The notes under the pieces are model-generated. The model saw nothing but the letters and a program-made list of their open reading frames with translations, was not told the DNA's origin and ran no database searches. 62,574 nt of DNA from Gonium pectorale (Eukaryota > Chlorophyta > Chlorophyceae > Chlamydomonadales > Volvocaceae), in the NCBI GenBank assembly GCA_001584585.1, contig LSYV01000009.1, positions 2,393,507-2,456,080 of the forward strand, in the 5' to 3' direction. Of this stretch, positions 1-11,400 are shown one piece after another. The position numbers and the translations under genes were made by a program. How positions within the stretch are numbered: the stretch's first letter is position 1; each line of letters opens with the position of its first letter.

Positions 1-3000
1 GACCTGGAATGATAGAAGAGTAGAAAGAACGAAGCCAGGAACCGTTGTTGCCGGCAGCGGTCGGGGGCATGTTGACATGGCAGCATGCAGAAGCAGACCA
101 ACGCGCTCCCAGCCCAGTGGCTGAGCGCCCAAGGACCGGTTGTGACTGTGGGCGGAGCCGGCGGCTCGGTGGTGAGGCGAGGGCCCGGGAGGAGGGTACG
201 GCAGGGGGTCTACGACAGCAGCGGGGAAAAGGGGGGGGGGCAAGGGGGAAGAGCAGCCACGGGGCAAAGGGCCCGAGAGTGCAGGCGGCGGTCTGTAGGG
301 CAGATCCCCACAGCCTGCAGGGGCACAGGCACAACAAGAAGCAAACACAGGCAGGGCGTGCAGCCAGGACGTGAGGGACGGGACGGGGCGCGCCAGGGTT
401 GCACAGGACGGGGCCGGAGGACTCGGTGGACAGGGCGGCCCCACTACCGCAGCCCGCCACGAGGGCGGCGCCAGTGCTCCGCAGCAGCCTCGTTGCGCAG
501 CTGCTCAGTGCGCTCGAGGAGAGTAGCTCGTTCAGCGGGTGCGTGGTAGCGTACGGCGGGATGGCACGGCGTAGACATGTAACGAGGGCGCAGGAAGAAG
601 CAGGAAAACATGTGTTTGGGAAAGCTGACAATAGGTGATGCCGCCGGTCCGCCGCTCGGCGTTCCGGGTGGCCGGGTCGGGCGCACGCGGGTCCGGTAAT
701 GCGCTGGCCACCAATGGACCGGTGGTGGTTGAGTCGGCGCCCTCACGCGCCGTTGACAGCGTACGGTAGCATTTGGACAGCTGACCACCACAACTGCCTG
801 TTGTGGAGGACTACAACGGCAAGCCTAGCTCAGCTCTAGACAGCAGTGATTGAAAAAAGAGAAACCTGCACAGAAAGAGGATTGCTCCGTGACGTGGAAG
901 CACACGTGGGCGCCCGACGGCGGGCCCGCAGCTCCCGGCCGTGGAGGGGCGCGCGCACGCCCAGATTGGAAGGTCGGTTTCCCATCTCGCGAGCGAGCAC
1001 ACCTTGGCCGGTCATGAAAGAATGGGGACGCAGCGTTCGAGTGACTGATGGGCCGTACTCTTTGCCTTGTGTCAACCCGCCCAACTGTGAACGCCGCGTC
1101 TTCGGATGGATTCCGCACGCAGAGCCCACTGCGGCAAGGCGCGATGTCCAAAGCTAGGGTGTTGTAACTAGCGTGTCAGTGCCCAAAACGTCCCTAATGA
1201 CATGTGTAGACGGTCAGGTGCCTTACATCTTGAAGTCCAGAAACGATTGACAGGGTGCGTATCCTGGCATATTTTGTCATACGCAGGTTGGCTTCGGGAC
1301 TGTCCTCGAGGACAGAGCAGGAGGCTAGCCGAGAGTGCCGTTACAGGGCATCCTAAGGACTCTCCCACACCCCAAAGGCCTACGCTCCCACCTCCCCGAC
1401 ACACGCACGCCCGCCCATCACATGAAACACTCCTACAACTACACACGCATACCACATCAAGACACGGCATTCTGGGCAGTGGCGCGGGCGGCGGCGAGCC
1501 GCCGCGCCAGCCGCAACCAAAGCCGGCCATTATAAATACAAAAGACGCATGGGCACTTTCCACCTTTCCGCCATCGCCCCGGTGCCGACTCCCACCGGGT
1601 CGACCGGCGAAGCGGAGTGGGTACGGCCACCCTGGCCTTCCATGCCCTTGGCCCCAAACATGCGAAAGGGATGCGACGCCTCACACGTAACAAAAGCCCT
1701 ACTATATGAATGAGGATGGGTAGTAATCCCATCACTTTCCAATCATGCCGCATGAACGCGCACGGCGGAGGATATTCACGCCGGGTGCGCCGCAGCCAAG
1801 CAGCGAGCCTCAACCCCATCGCACTAGGAATCCCTCCCGCTCCCAAAACACGGCGTGGCTCGCGAACGCGTATCACATGCGCACGAATCACGCTGGGCAC
1901 CAAGATGTGACTGCCAAGCACACGATCACAACAGCGGGCTCGGTGCACCCCAAAATAAAACCCCAACGCCAAGCCGTGTGGACTTGTGTCTGGATGATCA
2001 TGCAGCGTGCGCACTCGCGCGGGACCGTTGGTCCCCCATTCAGGTCAGGGAGGCCAACCGGCGGCCGCGCCGGCTCGCAAGTGAGGGTAGTCAATCCCCC
2101 GGCCGGTCGATGTAAAGTCGCACACGCAACGTTTGTGGAAGGGGCACATAATGTATTGACATTGCACACACTAGGAGGGCCCGACGTAAGGGCCCCCAAG
2201 GCCCACGATCACCCTGGGCATGCACCACCCGGATCAGGCACTTCCTCAGCGGGGGGGGGAAGGACAAGCCATTAGGCGACAAGGCATCAGCTGTCATGCT
2301 TTTCGCTTACAGACGGCCCAGCAGGCTCGCCCGCTAAATCTAAGTGGCATCCCTCCTCACAGGACGCTGAACGCGGCGCTGGAGGGCCAGGCAGGCAACG
2401 TCGCCGCCAGTCGAGGCGCCAACAAACGTATACATCATCTTCCTTCCCGACCGGGCACCCAAAAACTGCGCCAACCTACCGATTCCGCCTAGTGTTTCCC
2501 AGCGCACAAACTCTCTGGTGCACGGGATATGTCCGTCTGCGGCACCACATGCCAATGCGCCGCGCCACGGCCGAGCCCGAATGCTTACGACCGCCTGAAC
2601 TCCATGCCTGCTAATAATGATCCTGTCTTAACAAAACCTGCAAATCAGAAGGCCTGCGCTGCACTCATCCGGGCCGCCCCCTGAGGCCCATCCTGCCTTA
2701 GTGCCTCTCTGCCGCAACGCAACCTCTGGAGGAGTCACTAGAAGGACTGCCAACTGCTAGGCTAGGGGATGAAGCCAACAGTCCTGCCTACCCGCCCACC
2801 GCCCTCCGCGCATCGTGGGGATTGCCGCCTACTCGCAGCCCCCCACGCGACACTCGAGCTGGCCCCCCCCACAGCTGCACCAAAGGACGGGCACGTAATC
2901 GAAACAATGGCGGGCGCCTAGCGAGACGCCCCTGGGGATGAAGGGGTGCGTATTTCAGCACCATTCAGAGCGTGTGCATGATACTGGGGCCGATAACAGG

Positions 3001-4200
3001 CCGGGGAAGGATGGTAAATGGCCGCGCAGCAGAAGGGCGCGCAGATGCGCCTGCACGCGGCGAACGAAGTCGCGAACTAGGTGAAGGGGATGATGGGCAT
3101 TCCGAATTGTCAGCAGCAGTAGCAGCAGTGCAGCAGTCCGCCGCGTCCAGAAGCCATGTGTTGACATTTAGTCGGCCCCGGCGCTACATCCCGACGGGAG
3201 CTTCACCGGGTCCACAGCAACGCACCAACAAAGAACCACAATGGCATCCTCCATACCGAAATTGAATCTCTCGTAGCAAAGCCCCGCCCGCGCACGGCGG
3301 ACAGGCCGCTAGCGCCCCGCACTGCGCCGCGCTGACGGCGGCGCACGCTGCGAGTCCCATGGGTGCCTCCTCGTCTCCTCCCCCATGAAATGCCCCGTGT
3401 AGGCGGCATATAACGGACCGGTCTGGCGAAAGGAGACCAAAAGGAGGCGGGCGGGCTAGCGGCCAGCCGCACAGCGGCGCGTCGGGCCGGCCTCCTCCAA
3501 GCACACCCACCCTCGTGACGCATTAAACGCAACCTCTTCTTCCGACTCGTAGCCCCAAGACTCCATGTGCCACCCCTCGATCAGTCCTCAACAGACCTGC
3601 GCGTGTGTATGCCGTTGCACTCCGCTTGTACGGCAGAGGGGTCACACTGCACTAGAGGTGTACACTGCACTGCACGGCCGGGCACAGCGCCGGGCGAGCG
3701 CCAGCAAGGTTCCGTGCGTGATGCGCGAGGAGTATGCGGGCGCGCGCCGACCTTTCGACTCTTCCGAAGCTCCTCTGCTCCTGACTGCCCCGGACCGCAT
3801 TTCTTATCTTTGCCTTCTCACCCCATGAAAATCACGGCACCAGCAACGTTAGTACCGCACCGCGCTAAGGACACCGGAAATGACCCTCCCCAACATAAAC
3901 GCTCCGCCCCACAAGCAACCGCTGTCGGCCACGCCCTCGGCGGACGTGACCGGACCCGTGTTCTTCTTGCCGCTCCGTCCGGCTATGTCTCCCCTGCACA
4001 GCGCGCTGACGGTACCTAGGGGCGACAGTGGCGGCATGGCAGTCACCCGATTCACCAGCCTTTTGCCAGGGACCCACCCAGACAGTTTCAGCAGGGCGTT
4101 CCGCTTCAGAGAACCAGCGAACTGACAGGGTAGCCGCTGGATCCGGCTCCGAACCAGATTCGGCGAGCCACCAGCCCCAGAGCTGGCCGGCTGCCCGATC
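1..4200. other. Gene-free left flank
   Basis: I see no reading frame with the strong C/G third-position bias, splice signals or protein motifs seen in the real genes of this window. Open frames here are short, overlap on both strands and look like by-products of GC-rich sequence. The stretch holds one TATA-like box near 1531 and a CAG/CAGT-rich run at about 3109-3144. It could contain the far untranslated region of a gene beyond the left edge, but nothing shows this directly. Confidence 0.5.
1531..1538 (+). promoter_or_regulatory. TATA-like box, no assigned gene
   Basis: The octamer TATAAATA stands out in otherwise GC-rich sequence. No gene was recognised downstream on the plus strand, so this may be chance or belong to a repeat or non-coding transcript. 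Confidence 0.2.
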
Positions 4201-4205
4201 TTACA
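4201..4205 (-). terminator. Candidate polyadenylation signal of kinase gene A
   Basis: TGTAA on the minus strand, the usual green algal polyadenylation signal, about 20 bases beyond the stop codon of the kinase. It is unusually close to the stop, so a more distal signal may be used. Confidence 0.3.
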
Positions 4206-4221
4206 TCGACGGGCCCTGAGC

Positions 4222-7200
4222 TTATAGGAGGCCGTCGCTCTCGGGATTCACGAGGATCCAGCTGGCATCCTCGGAGCGGCGTTCTCGGGCTGTGGAGGCG
4301 GGGGCGCGGAAACGGGGTGCGAACGCGTTAATCAGTTGCGGAGGGGGAATGGGAATGAGCAGGGAAGAAACCACCAAGGCACTAGTTAGGCACTTGTTCG
4401 TAATCGGAGACGCGAGCCCAAAGCAATCACGAATAAGCCCGGGTTGCTCCTCGCTCACCGATGAATCGAGCACCCATGGGTGCCGCAGCAGACTCTGAAC
4501 CGTGGGTCGGTCCGCAGGGTCTGCCTGCAGGCAGGAGCGCACGAAGGCGCGGGCCGCCTGGCTGACGGTGGCTGGGAAGGCCAGCTCCTGGGGCGCCGCC
4601 TCGCCGGCGCTCTCCCGCCCCTTCTTCGCGGGCGGTCCTCCGGGGAAGGGCGTGAACCCGACCAACAGCTCATAGGTGAGGGCGCCCAGGCTCCACACGT
4701 CCACACCGGGGCCGTACACCAGCGAGGGGTCGTCCTTGCCGTCGCCGGGGCCGCGCTTGAGCGGGCACACCGCCACCTCCGGGGCCATGTACTCGCGGCT
4801 GCCCGTACGGGTCACGGGGCGCTCCTCCGCCAGGCACACGCTCACGCCGAAGTCGCATACGCGCAGCTGCCAGCCCTCCGTGAAGAGCAGGTTCTCCTGC
4901 ACAACGGCAAGTGGGAAGCAGAGTGAGCAGCTCGTCGCGAAATGGGGGAGAGGAAAGATAGCGTCAGCATAAGAAATACACGATACAACATGTCCAAGTC
5001 TGCATCCCACGTATCCCGCTCGATGGCCGGGGGGTCCCTGCGAGGCAAAGGCCGAGAAGGTAAGGGGAAAGGGAAGGGAAAGGAGGGAGGGAAGAGGTGG
5101 CGAGGGAGAGAGGGGGAGGGGGGCGGCAGGGGCGGAGAACAGCTTGTCAAGCAGCGGAAAGGGAGAGGGTCAAAACCGCGGGGCCGCCGTCGTGACGTTA
5201 CTTGCATACGTGAAAGAGCCCCAAAGCCCCGTCCATGAGAGGGTGTTACCCAAACATCGTTTGGCACACGAAGGGCAAATCGCGGAGACGTAAGCCCCGC
5301 AACCGTGAACTTGACACGCGCAACAAAGCCAGCCCAAAGGGGTCTCACCGGCTTGATGTCCCGGTGCATAATGCCCTTGCCGTGCAGGTGCGCCAGCACC
5401 GCCAGCAGCGGCCGCAGCACCAGGTGCCGCGCCTGGAACTCGCTCAGGCGGCCGCCCAGCCGCCGCCGCAGGCGGTCCAGGGAACCACCCCGGATGTACT
5501 CCTGCACCAGCACCAGCAGGTCACCCTCCTGCACGGCGACGAGGCGAGGGGAGGCGAGGCACCCAAGGGGGAACACGTGTTTAAAGACGGAGCATGAACT
5601 GACAATGGGAAGTGGGAGGAATCAATTGGGATGTAATGCTCCAAGCGTCTACTCGGGCTGCCCTCCACGCAACAACAGCATCACATCACCTACAGAAAGC
5701 GCAACGCGCGCAAACGCGACCGTAATAACAGCGCGCAGCGCCCGGCCCCGTCCCCACCTTGAACGCGGCCACAAGCTGCACGATGCCCTGGTGCTCAAGG
5801 CGGCTGTGGATCGACAGCTCGCGGAGCACCTGGTGTCGCAGAAAGGTGCTCAGGCCCGCCAGGTTGTACGCCTTGAGAACCACATCCGTGCCGGAGTGCA
5901 CGCACACAGCCTGCACGGGGGCGGGAAGGGGCGATAGGGCGGGCGCGGTGGCGGTCAGTATGCACTCAACACGGAAAGGCCGGTAGTTCGGGGAGCACCC
6001 GAACGTCCCCTAAATGCAGGTCGAACCAACACTAGCATGTCCACCGATGACGACCCACCCGGTACACGCTGCTTGCGTAGCCGGCATACAGCTTGCGCAT
6101 GACTTTGAAGTCGCTGACGCCCCACTTGACGCCGTGCCTCTGCATGGCCGCCGGCGCGCCGGTCCACAGGTGCAGCAGCCCGTCCTCCGGCACCGGCAGA
6201 GCCACAAAAGAGCCAGGCGCCGCCAGCGCGACCGACGATGCACCCGTAGCAATGACGGCGGACGCCGAAGATGTCGAAGCCTCGGCCGGCGCCGCTGGTG
6301 TCGGCGACGGCGGCGGGGAGCTGGGCTCGGGGTGCGCCGGGCGGGCTTCCGTGTGCGACGGCGGCGGGGCGTGCGGCTCGGCCGCGGGGTTCAGGGAGCC
6401 GCTGCTGGGGATCGCGGGGTGGTGGTGATGTCCGCTTGGGATGCGGCCAACGACTGGGCTCGCGCAGGCCGCTGGGGAGCGGCTTCCCTGGCTGCTGCCG
6501 CTCAGGCCGATGGAGATCGACGTCTCCGACACGCGCAGCGGTTGCGGCCGGCGGAGCACGGACACCGGCGACTCGGCCGCGGCGCTGCTGGAGGGGCCGG
6601 GCGACGGCGACGCCCTGGCGGCCGGCTCGTCCGCCTTGAAGGCCGTGCGCGGTGCCTCTGGGGAGCTGCGCGCCTCCGCGTCGCTGGGGCTGCGCTGCAG
6701 CAGCTCAGCGACGGTGCCGAGCTGGGGCGTGTGGTAGGGGTAGTAGTGGCTGCGCGGCGTGACAGCGTTGGCGGTGGAGCACGAGGACATCTGGGAGCGC
6801 GAGGGCGCGCCGGGGGTGCCGTGGGTGGGCGACGGCACGCCGCCTACGCGGTGGCGGCCGGGGCTTGGCGGCTGCGGCGGGTCGGGAATGACGCCGTCGA
6901 CCGAGGCCTTGGCGAGCGGGATGGCGGGAATGGCCGAGTTGCTGCCGCCCGTGCGGCCAGACAGGTGGAATGGCGGGAGGTCGCTGGTGGAGACGGGGGA
7001 GTAAGTGGTGGCGGGGGAGGGTACGGCCGTCGTGGGTGTCATCAGGCCGCTGTGGCGGCTGGACTGCTGGTGGGGGGCCAGGTGCGCCGGCTGGTGGCGC
7101 GGCTCCGGCTGCAGGCTGAACCTGCCGGGCGCGTGCTGCGGGCCGGCGGGCTGAGGTCGCACAGCGGTGGGCATCGACTGCAGACGGCTGAAGCGCGGCG

Positions 7201-7825
7201 GCAGTTCGCCAGCGTTGAGACGGACTCCGGACTGCTCCGAGGCCGGCGGGCCGGCGGCGGTGGTGGGGGCGGAGATCGCTCCCATGGCGGCGGCGGCGGC
7301 AGAGACGGCGCCGGCGCCAACGCTGTAGCCACCGTTTCCGAGGGAGACCGAGGACGCGGCTGGAGAGGCGGCGGAGGTGGTGGGGGCGGCGGTCTCGTGT
7401 GGCTCTAGGGTGGTGGCACGGCGGCTGCGAGGCGACGGCTCCACCACACTTGTGCGGGTGACGCGGACGGGCGGACGCGGCGTGGAGGGCGGCGGCGGCG
7501 ACCCGTCCGAGGCGGCCGCCACGGCAGCCTCGGCCGCTGCCAGGACCTGCGCCTGGGCTTGTGCGTGGGCATGCGCCTGCGCCAGCGCCTGGGCCTCAGC
7601 TTGGACTTGGGCCTGAGCCTGGGCGTGCGCCTGCGCCGCCTGCGCATGCGCCTCAGCCTGCGCCTGGGCGAGCGCCTGCGCCTGCGCCGCGTGGGCTTCT
7701 GCCAGCGCCAATGCCTGGGCCTGAGCCGCTAGCGCCTGAGCCTGCGCCTGCGCAAGAGCCTGGGCCTGTGCCTGGGCGAGGGCCTGGGCTTGCGCTAGTT
7801 CTTGCATCTGGGCAGGGAGCTGCAT
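4222..7825 (-). CDS. Ser/Thr protein kinase A (volvocine Aurora-like family)
   Basis: Predicted ATP-dependent serine/threonine kinase. Exons on the minus strand: 7825-6059, 5910-5758, 5528-5349, 4896-4222, all phase 0 with GT-AG borders, giving 924 residues from the ATG at 7825. The first ~590 residues are low complexity: an Ala-Gln repeat (about 1-110), then Pro/Ser/Ala-rich sequence. The kinase domain begins near [10 protein letters not shown]. Visible catalytic residues are Lys602 (VVLKAY), the HRD loop (MHRDIKP, Asp697), DFG (Asp715) and the activation segment SREYMAPE, so an active enzyme is expected. The [13 protein letters not shown] style and the single-glycine nucleotide loop resemble the expanded Aurora-like kinases of Chlamydomonas; that assignment is from memory. 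The reading frame stays open upstream of 7825 to a pyrimidine-rich acceptor near 8029, so the true start may lie in an earlier exon. The C-terminal tail after HPWV is unlike that of kinase B. Confidence 0.8.
5041..5165 (-). repeat. Polypyrimidine tract in kinase A intron 3
   Basis: On the coding (minus) strand this intron segment is almost pure pyrimidine, seen as GGGAAAGG/GAGGG-type purines on the plus strand. It lies inside the intron between the HRD exon and the DFG exon. The paralogous intron of kinase B lacks it. Confidence 0.6.
7530..7825 (-). repeat. Ala-Gln coding repeat in kinase A
   Basis: A degenerate repeat of GCC/GCG and CAG codons encodes alternating Ala-Gln/Ala-Leu-Ala units such as [10 protein letters not shown], with occasional His and Glu, for about 95 residues. 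It is imperfect at the DNA level, so it is old or under selection rather than freshly expanded. Alternation of Ala and Gln with charged residues absent favours a long helix or coiled structure; this is inference. Confidence 0.7.
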
Positions 7826-8782
7826 CACCTGCACCTGGCGCGCTTCGTGGGCCGGTGGGCTGTGGAGGCCGAGCTCGCGACGGCTGCTGCCCCCGAGGCT
7901 AATGCTGGGCAGGGTGACCGCTGCGGGGTTGGCGTCTTGGGTTCGCGGTCGACCCGTGGTTCGCAGGGCCCGTGCAGCGATGCTCCGGGCGAGAGGAGTT
8001 GCTGTAGCGCTAGCGCTCCCGCCCAGGGCACTGTTGGAGGGGGAGAGAGGCGGAGAAAGGGGTTGTCAGAAGCGGATGTGGCTCGTGGGGGCCTCTTGTG
8101 GGCTGACTGCCGGGGTCGGCAGTCAGATGAACTGTGTAATCAGTGTGCGGACAGGAGCCTTGCAACTACGGAGTAAGGCCCCGTGATCCGTACTTGGCCG
8201 CATGGCGCGGCCCGTGATCGTTGCATAGGTTGTGACCATTGCATATACGATTACCATGGCAGGAACTCTTGGCCAGAACCGCCGGCCCTACCTATGGAGG
8301 TGGGAGATTGAACACGAGTGACGGCCTAGAGGCGAGACATTCCTTGGCTGCGACTGCGCATCTCCGTTGTTAGATGGTGGGGCTTCCCCGTGTCCTCCGC
8401 CAGTGCACGAAGGGCCTAAGGGAGCAGCACACGGACAGGAGCGAGGGAAGAAGGCAGGGTCAGCAGGAGGCTTGACGGAGCTTGTCTGCGCACCAAGCCC
8501 TGAAGCAAGTGCCTACTATGCATTGTGGTGCATTTGGGGCGGGGCCATTAAAGGTTAGCGACCGGTTAAGTGCCGATGCCAACTGGTGCAGCTGCAGCAG
8601 CAATGGAGCGCAATAGGGCTCAAGCTGAAGCGTCAAACATGAAACCTCAAAGAAGATAGATGCTGCAACAGGAACACTGACGACGACAACAGGTTGCCTG
8701 TAGTTCCGGCCCCCGTTAGCGCCCGTATCACATCAGCCAAAGCGCCACAGACACCGTGACATTGCGGCCTATAAAGGCATAC

Positions 8783-8926
8783 CTCGGACCGAGCTGCAGG
8801 AGGAGGACGCGCCTGGCGATTCACATCCGCTTGGAACACGCGAGGCGGGGATGAGAGGGCTTTTCGCTCCATCAATGCTGCTGCGATGCGTCCATAGAAA
8901 GGAGTCCGCTGAACTTGAGGAGCCAT
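8783..8926 (-). other. Candidate 5' exon upstream of kinase A
   Basis: An open frame of exactly 48 codons starts with ATG at 8926 (MAPQVQRTPF...) and ends at a good donor (GAG|GTATGC) at 8783. It is on the same strand as, and 0.75 kb upstream of, the large first recognised kinase exon. The phase (0) does not match the best acceptor near 8029, which needs phase 2, so the link is unproven. Confidence 0.22.
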
Positions 8927-9149
8927 GCCCGTGGAGCGCGAGGAACTCCATAGGAAACGACATGAGCGCGATGAAGGCCGACGTGATCCGCCTTTATCAC
9001 AACCTTATAAAGCTTGATTGCAGGAAGCTCTTTGAACCATCAAGTAAAGAGTTTTAGCGCGGCGAGTGGGTGTGAGAACAGGTGTGACGAGACTGGAGAA
9101 CCGCCGTGGACCGCTTGAGCCGGTCGTCCGTGCCTTCTTGACCTCAGTA

Positions 9150-9440
9150 GCCTCTGAGCGGCCGAGCGGCTCGAGTTTGGAGGAACGCTAGCCCGTTCGG
9201 GGGCAGTACCAGTCGAGCGACCGTCGTCGTCGCGTTTCGCAACCGCCTACAGCTACTGTGGCACTTTGGTGAGCGAGTGGGCAGTATATGGAGGTAGGGG
9301 CGACCGTCGAGGGCAACAATGTAAACAGCGGCTTCGCTTGTTGCTAGTGGCGTGACAGCTAATGAGCTAGAATATCCTAATAGGTTTGGGCGTAGGAAGG
9401 ACTGACGAGGCAAGGCTCTGCACGGGCCCAAGTCCTGGAC
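9150..9440 (+). repeat. Dispersed ~295-bp repeat, copy 1
   Basis: This segment matches the reverse complement of 18135-18430 over nearly its whole length, with blocks such as GGGGGCAGTACCAGTCGAGC and CTACTGTGGCACTTTGGTGA shared almost exactly. A reading frame containing GGSTSRAT and LLWHFGER is recognisable in both copies but is broken here, so the source was probably the coding part of a transposon. I cannot name the family. Confidence 0.75.
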
Positions 9441-10970
9441 GTCCGAGGTACGACGACGGTTGCGGTTCCACCGACCTCCTGCAGAACGGGAGCGCCCACA
9501 TATGTGTGTAAACGATAGGAATTTGATATCTGTACACAATGAGTGCCCTCATTGCCCCAGTAGACCCCTCCCAGGCGTCACATCACACCTATCACACCTT
9601 GCCCGGACATCGCTCTTTCCGTCCGCGTTTTATGTACCTACATCCACCATATGGATGTATATGTTGATTGCTTTCCTATTTTAGAGAGGTCCGGGAGTGG
9701 GAAGGAAAAGACCCGCGGGCCAGTGCGGCCGCACTCAGACATTGATGCGCTGATGGACGCGCCGCACATCCGGCCTATGTAAGATATCAATCTCCATAAC
9801 ACGGCTTTGATAACGGGCGGATGCGTGCCAAGTCAGCGCCCAGTCCAACGCAGGCGGCCAATCCAAATACAAAGGCCCCGAGGATACAATCGGAATTGTA
9901 TGCACGCCATGAATCGGGCGCTTGTAACTCCCTGCTCGAACGGTCTCTCTTATTGTGTTGAGATGGGACTACTTTGGATGGATTTGTTTCGGAACCGTGA
10001 CTAATCTGCACGGCGGACCACCGTTCTTGCACTACCCTATCCACATTTCTACTGTGAAATGCGAGTTGCTACATCGACGTGCTTGTCGTTTTAGGACGCC
10101 AATCAAGAGGAATCGGCTGCTGGCCTGGCTTCACTAGTTGTTGCCGGTGGTGGCCAATCCAAGATGAGGGAGTATGCTGGCGGTCGCCCAGTGACTGATG
10201 AAAGCCTGGCAAGGGGTGTGAGGTTGAGGACCGAGGATAGGGATTCCCCCGAGCCCCGTGGCCCCGTGGCTGAAGGGGAGTTTAGCAAAGCTTGCCGCCC
10301 AGACCTCGTGAGCTCGTCTCCCCTGCTTCTCGCCACGTCGCTGCATCCCAGAGTGCGTGGCCCCGCGGCCGCTCCCATTGCTTTGTCCCAACAGATGCAG
10401 TACCGCACCCATTCTCACCCTGCCCCAAGCAGCAGTCGTCTGCCTACTACCCGCTCAGTCGCAGGCTGTCCGCTGAGTTTGGTGGTTGGGCTTAGGATTC
10501 GCGGTGCGTGGTGGGAAAAAATGAACCAGAAACGGGGACATTGTCGTATTCGTTTGGTGTTTGTGTTCATTTCACGGTCCTTTGAGACGTGTGTGTATGC
10601 ATGTGTTGTACGGTGTACGGCGCTGTTGTGATTGCCGTGCAGATCTTGGGTACTTAGCGTCGCAGCGCTTGTGTCGCGCTGCGCTCGTCTTGCTCTTGGG
10701 CAGTGGCCCATGAGCGACAAGTAGGCCCCGATCGTCAGTCAGCCTGCTGGCGGTTGAGTATTGTAAGGGCATATGACCGCATGATTCCTCTTTTGCCCCT
10801 CGAGCCGAGCAGACAGACTTTCGCACCTGGTTCTTTCGATGCCGTTTCTTTAACAGCAGCGAGACATGTTCGGCGGTTCCTTTCAGCGCTGCAGGCTAGA
10901 CCTTAGCCGCTCCCCATGTGTCGGGGAAAGTGGCGCGCCCCCCTAGCACGTTGGACGGTCAGCGTGCACG
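9441..10970. other. Intergenic, no recognised gene
   Basis: Less GC-rich than the coding regions, with short frames only. No splice-linked coding exons, transposon motifs or structural RNA were recognised. Confidence 0.4.
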
Positions 10971-11064
10971 ACAACATACACACCCGAGGGTGTGATGTTT
11001 CCAACAGGGCGCCGAGTACAGGGCATGGCGGGCGAGGTATACGAGCAGACGGGCCCTCACGGTG
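10971..11064 (-). repeat. Mini-element (short) joined to a shared ~60-bp block
   Basis: 10971-11007 is a minus-oriented, truncated copy of the mini-element best seen at 61983-62054, with the ACACCCGAGGGTGT hairpin intact. It is followed by about 60 bp (GGGCGCCGAGTACAGGGCAT and onward) that recurs almost exactly at 24386-24444 beside another mini-element copy, so both copies derive from one larger repeat. Confidence 0.7.
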
Positions 11065-11086
11065 GGATTGGAGGTGCGGCTCCCCT

Positions 11087-11400
11087 GTTGGGGCCGGTGC
11101 CGTTTGTCGCTCTGTTCGGCGGTTTGCAGGGGGGAGGGGGCTAAGGGTTAGGATTTCCTGTTTTTGCTAGGGGAGAGGGGTGGTCTTGCTGCCGGTGCTC
11201 CTCGCTCGCCTCCGTTTGGTCAGAATTTCCTCTCCATTGTCTTCGTCCTTCCGAGGATGTGTTATGTGGTCTTAGGTACAGGGCTCCTTCTCATCGTGTG
11301 TGCGCTGACGGTGTTTGGTCTTGGCTGCAGTGGTGCGCGGGAGGGCTATCTGTCCCTCCCGATGTCTGCGCCTTTCTCGCCTCTCCGCCTGTAAGCTTTA
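11087..11400 (+). repeat. Dispersed ~350-bp repeat, copy 1
   Basis: Direct repeat of 17708-18083. Shared blocks include GGGGCCGGTGCCGTT, GTACAGGGCTCC, GGTGTTTGGTCTTGGCTGC and the end GAGGGCTATC...CCTTTCTCGCC. This copy lacks an internal ~40-bp stretch present in copy 2. No coding potential is evident; it may be an untranslated or terminal part of a retroelement. Confidence 0.75.

Noticed and set aside
6014..7408. 464-codon plus-strand open frame
   Set aside because: It lies opposite the first large exon of kinase A and consists of Arg/Gly/Ala runs typical of the complement of GC-rich coding sequence; the minus strand carries the real kinase.
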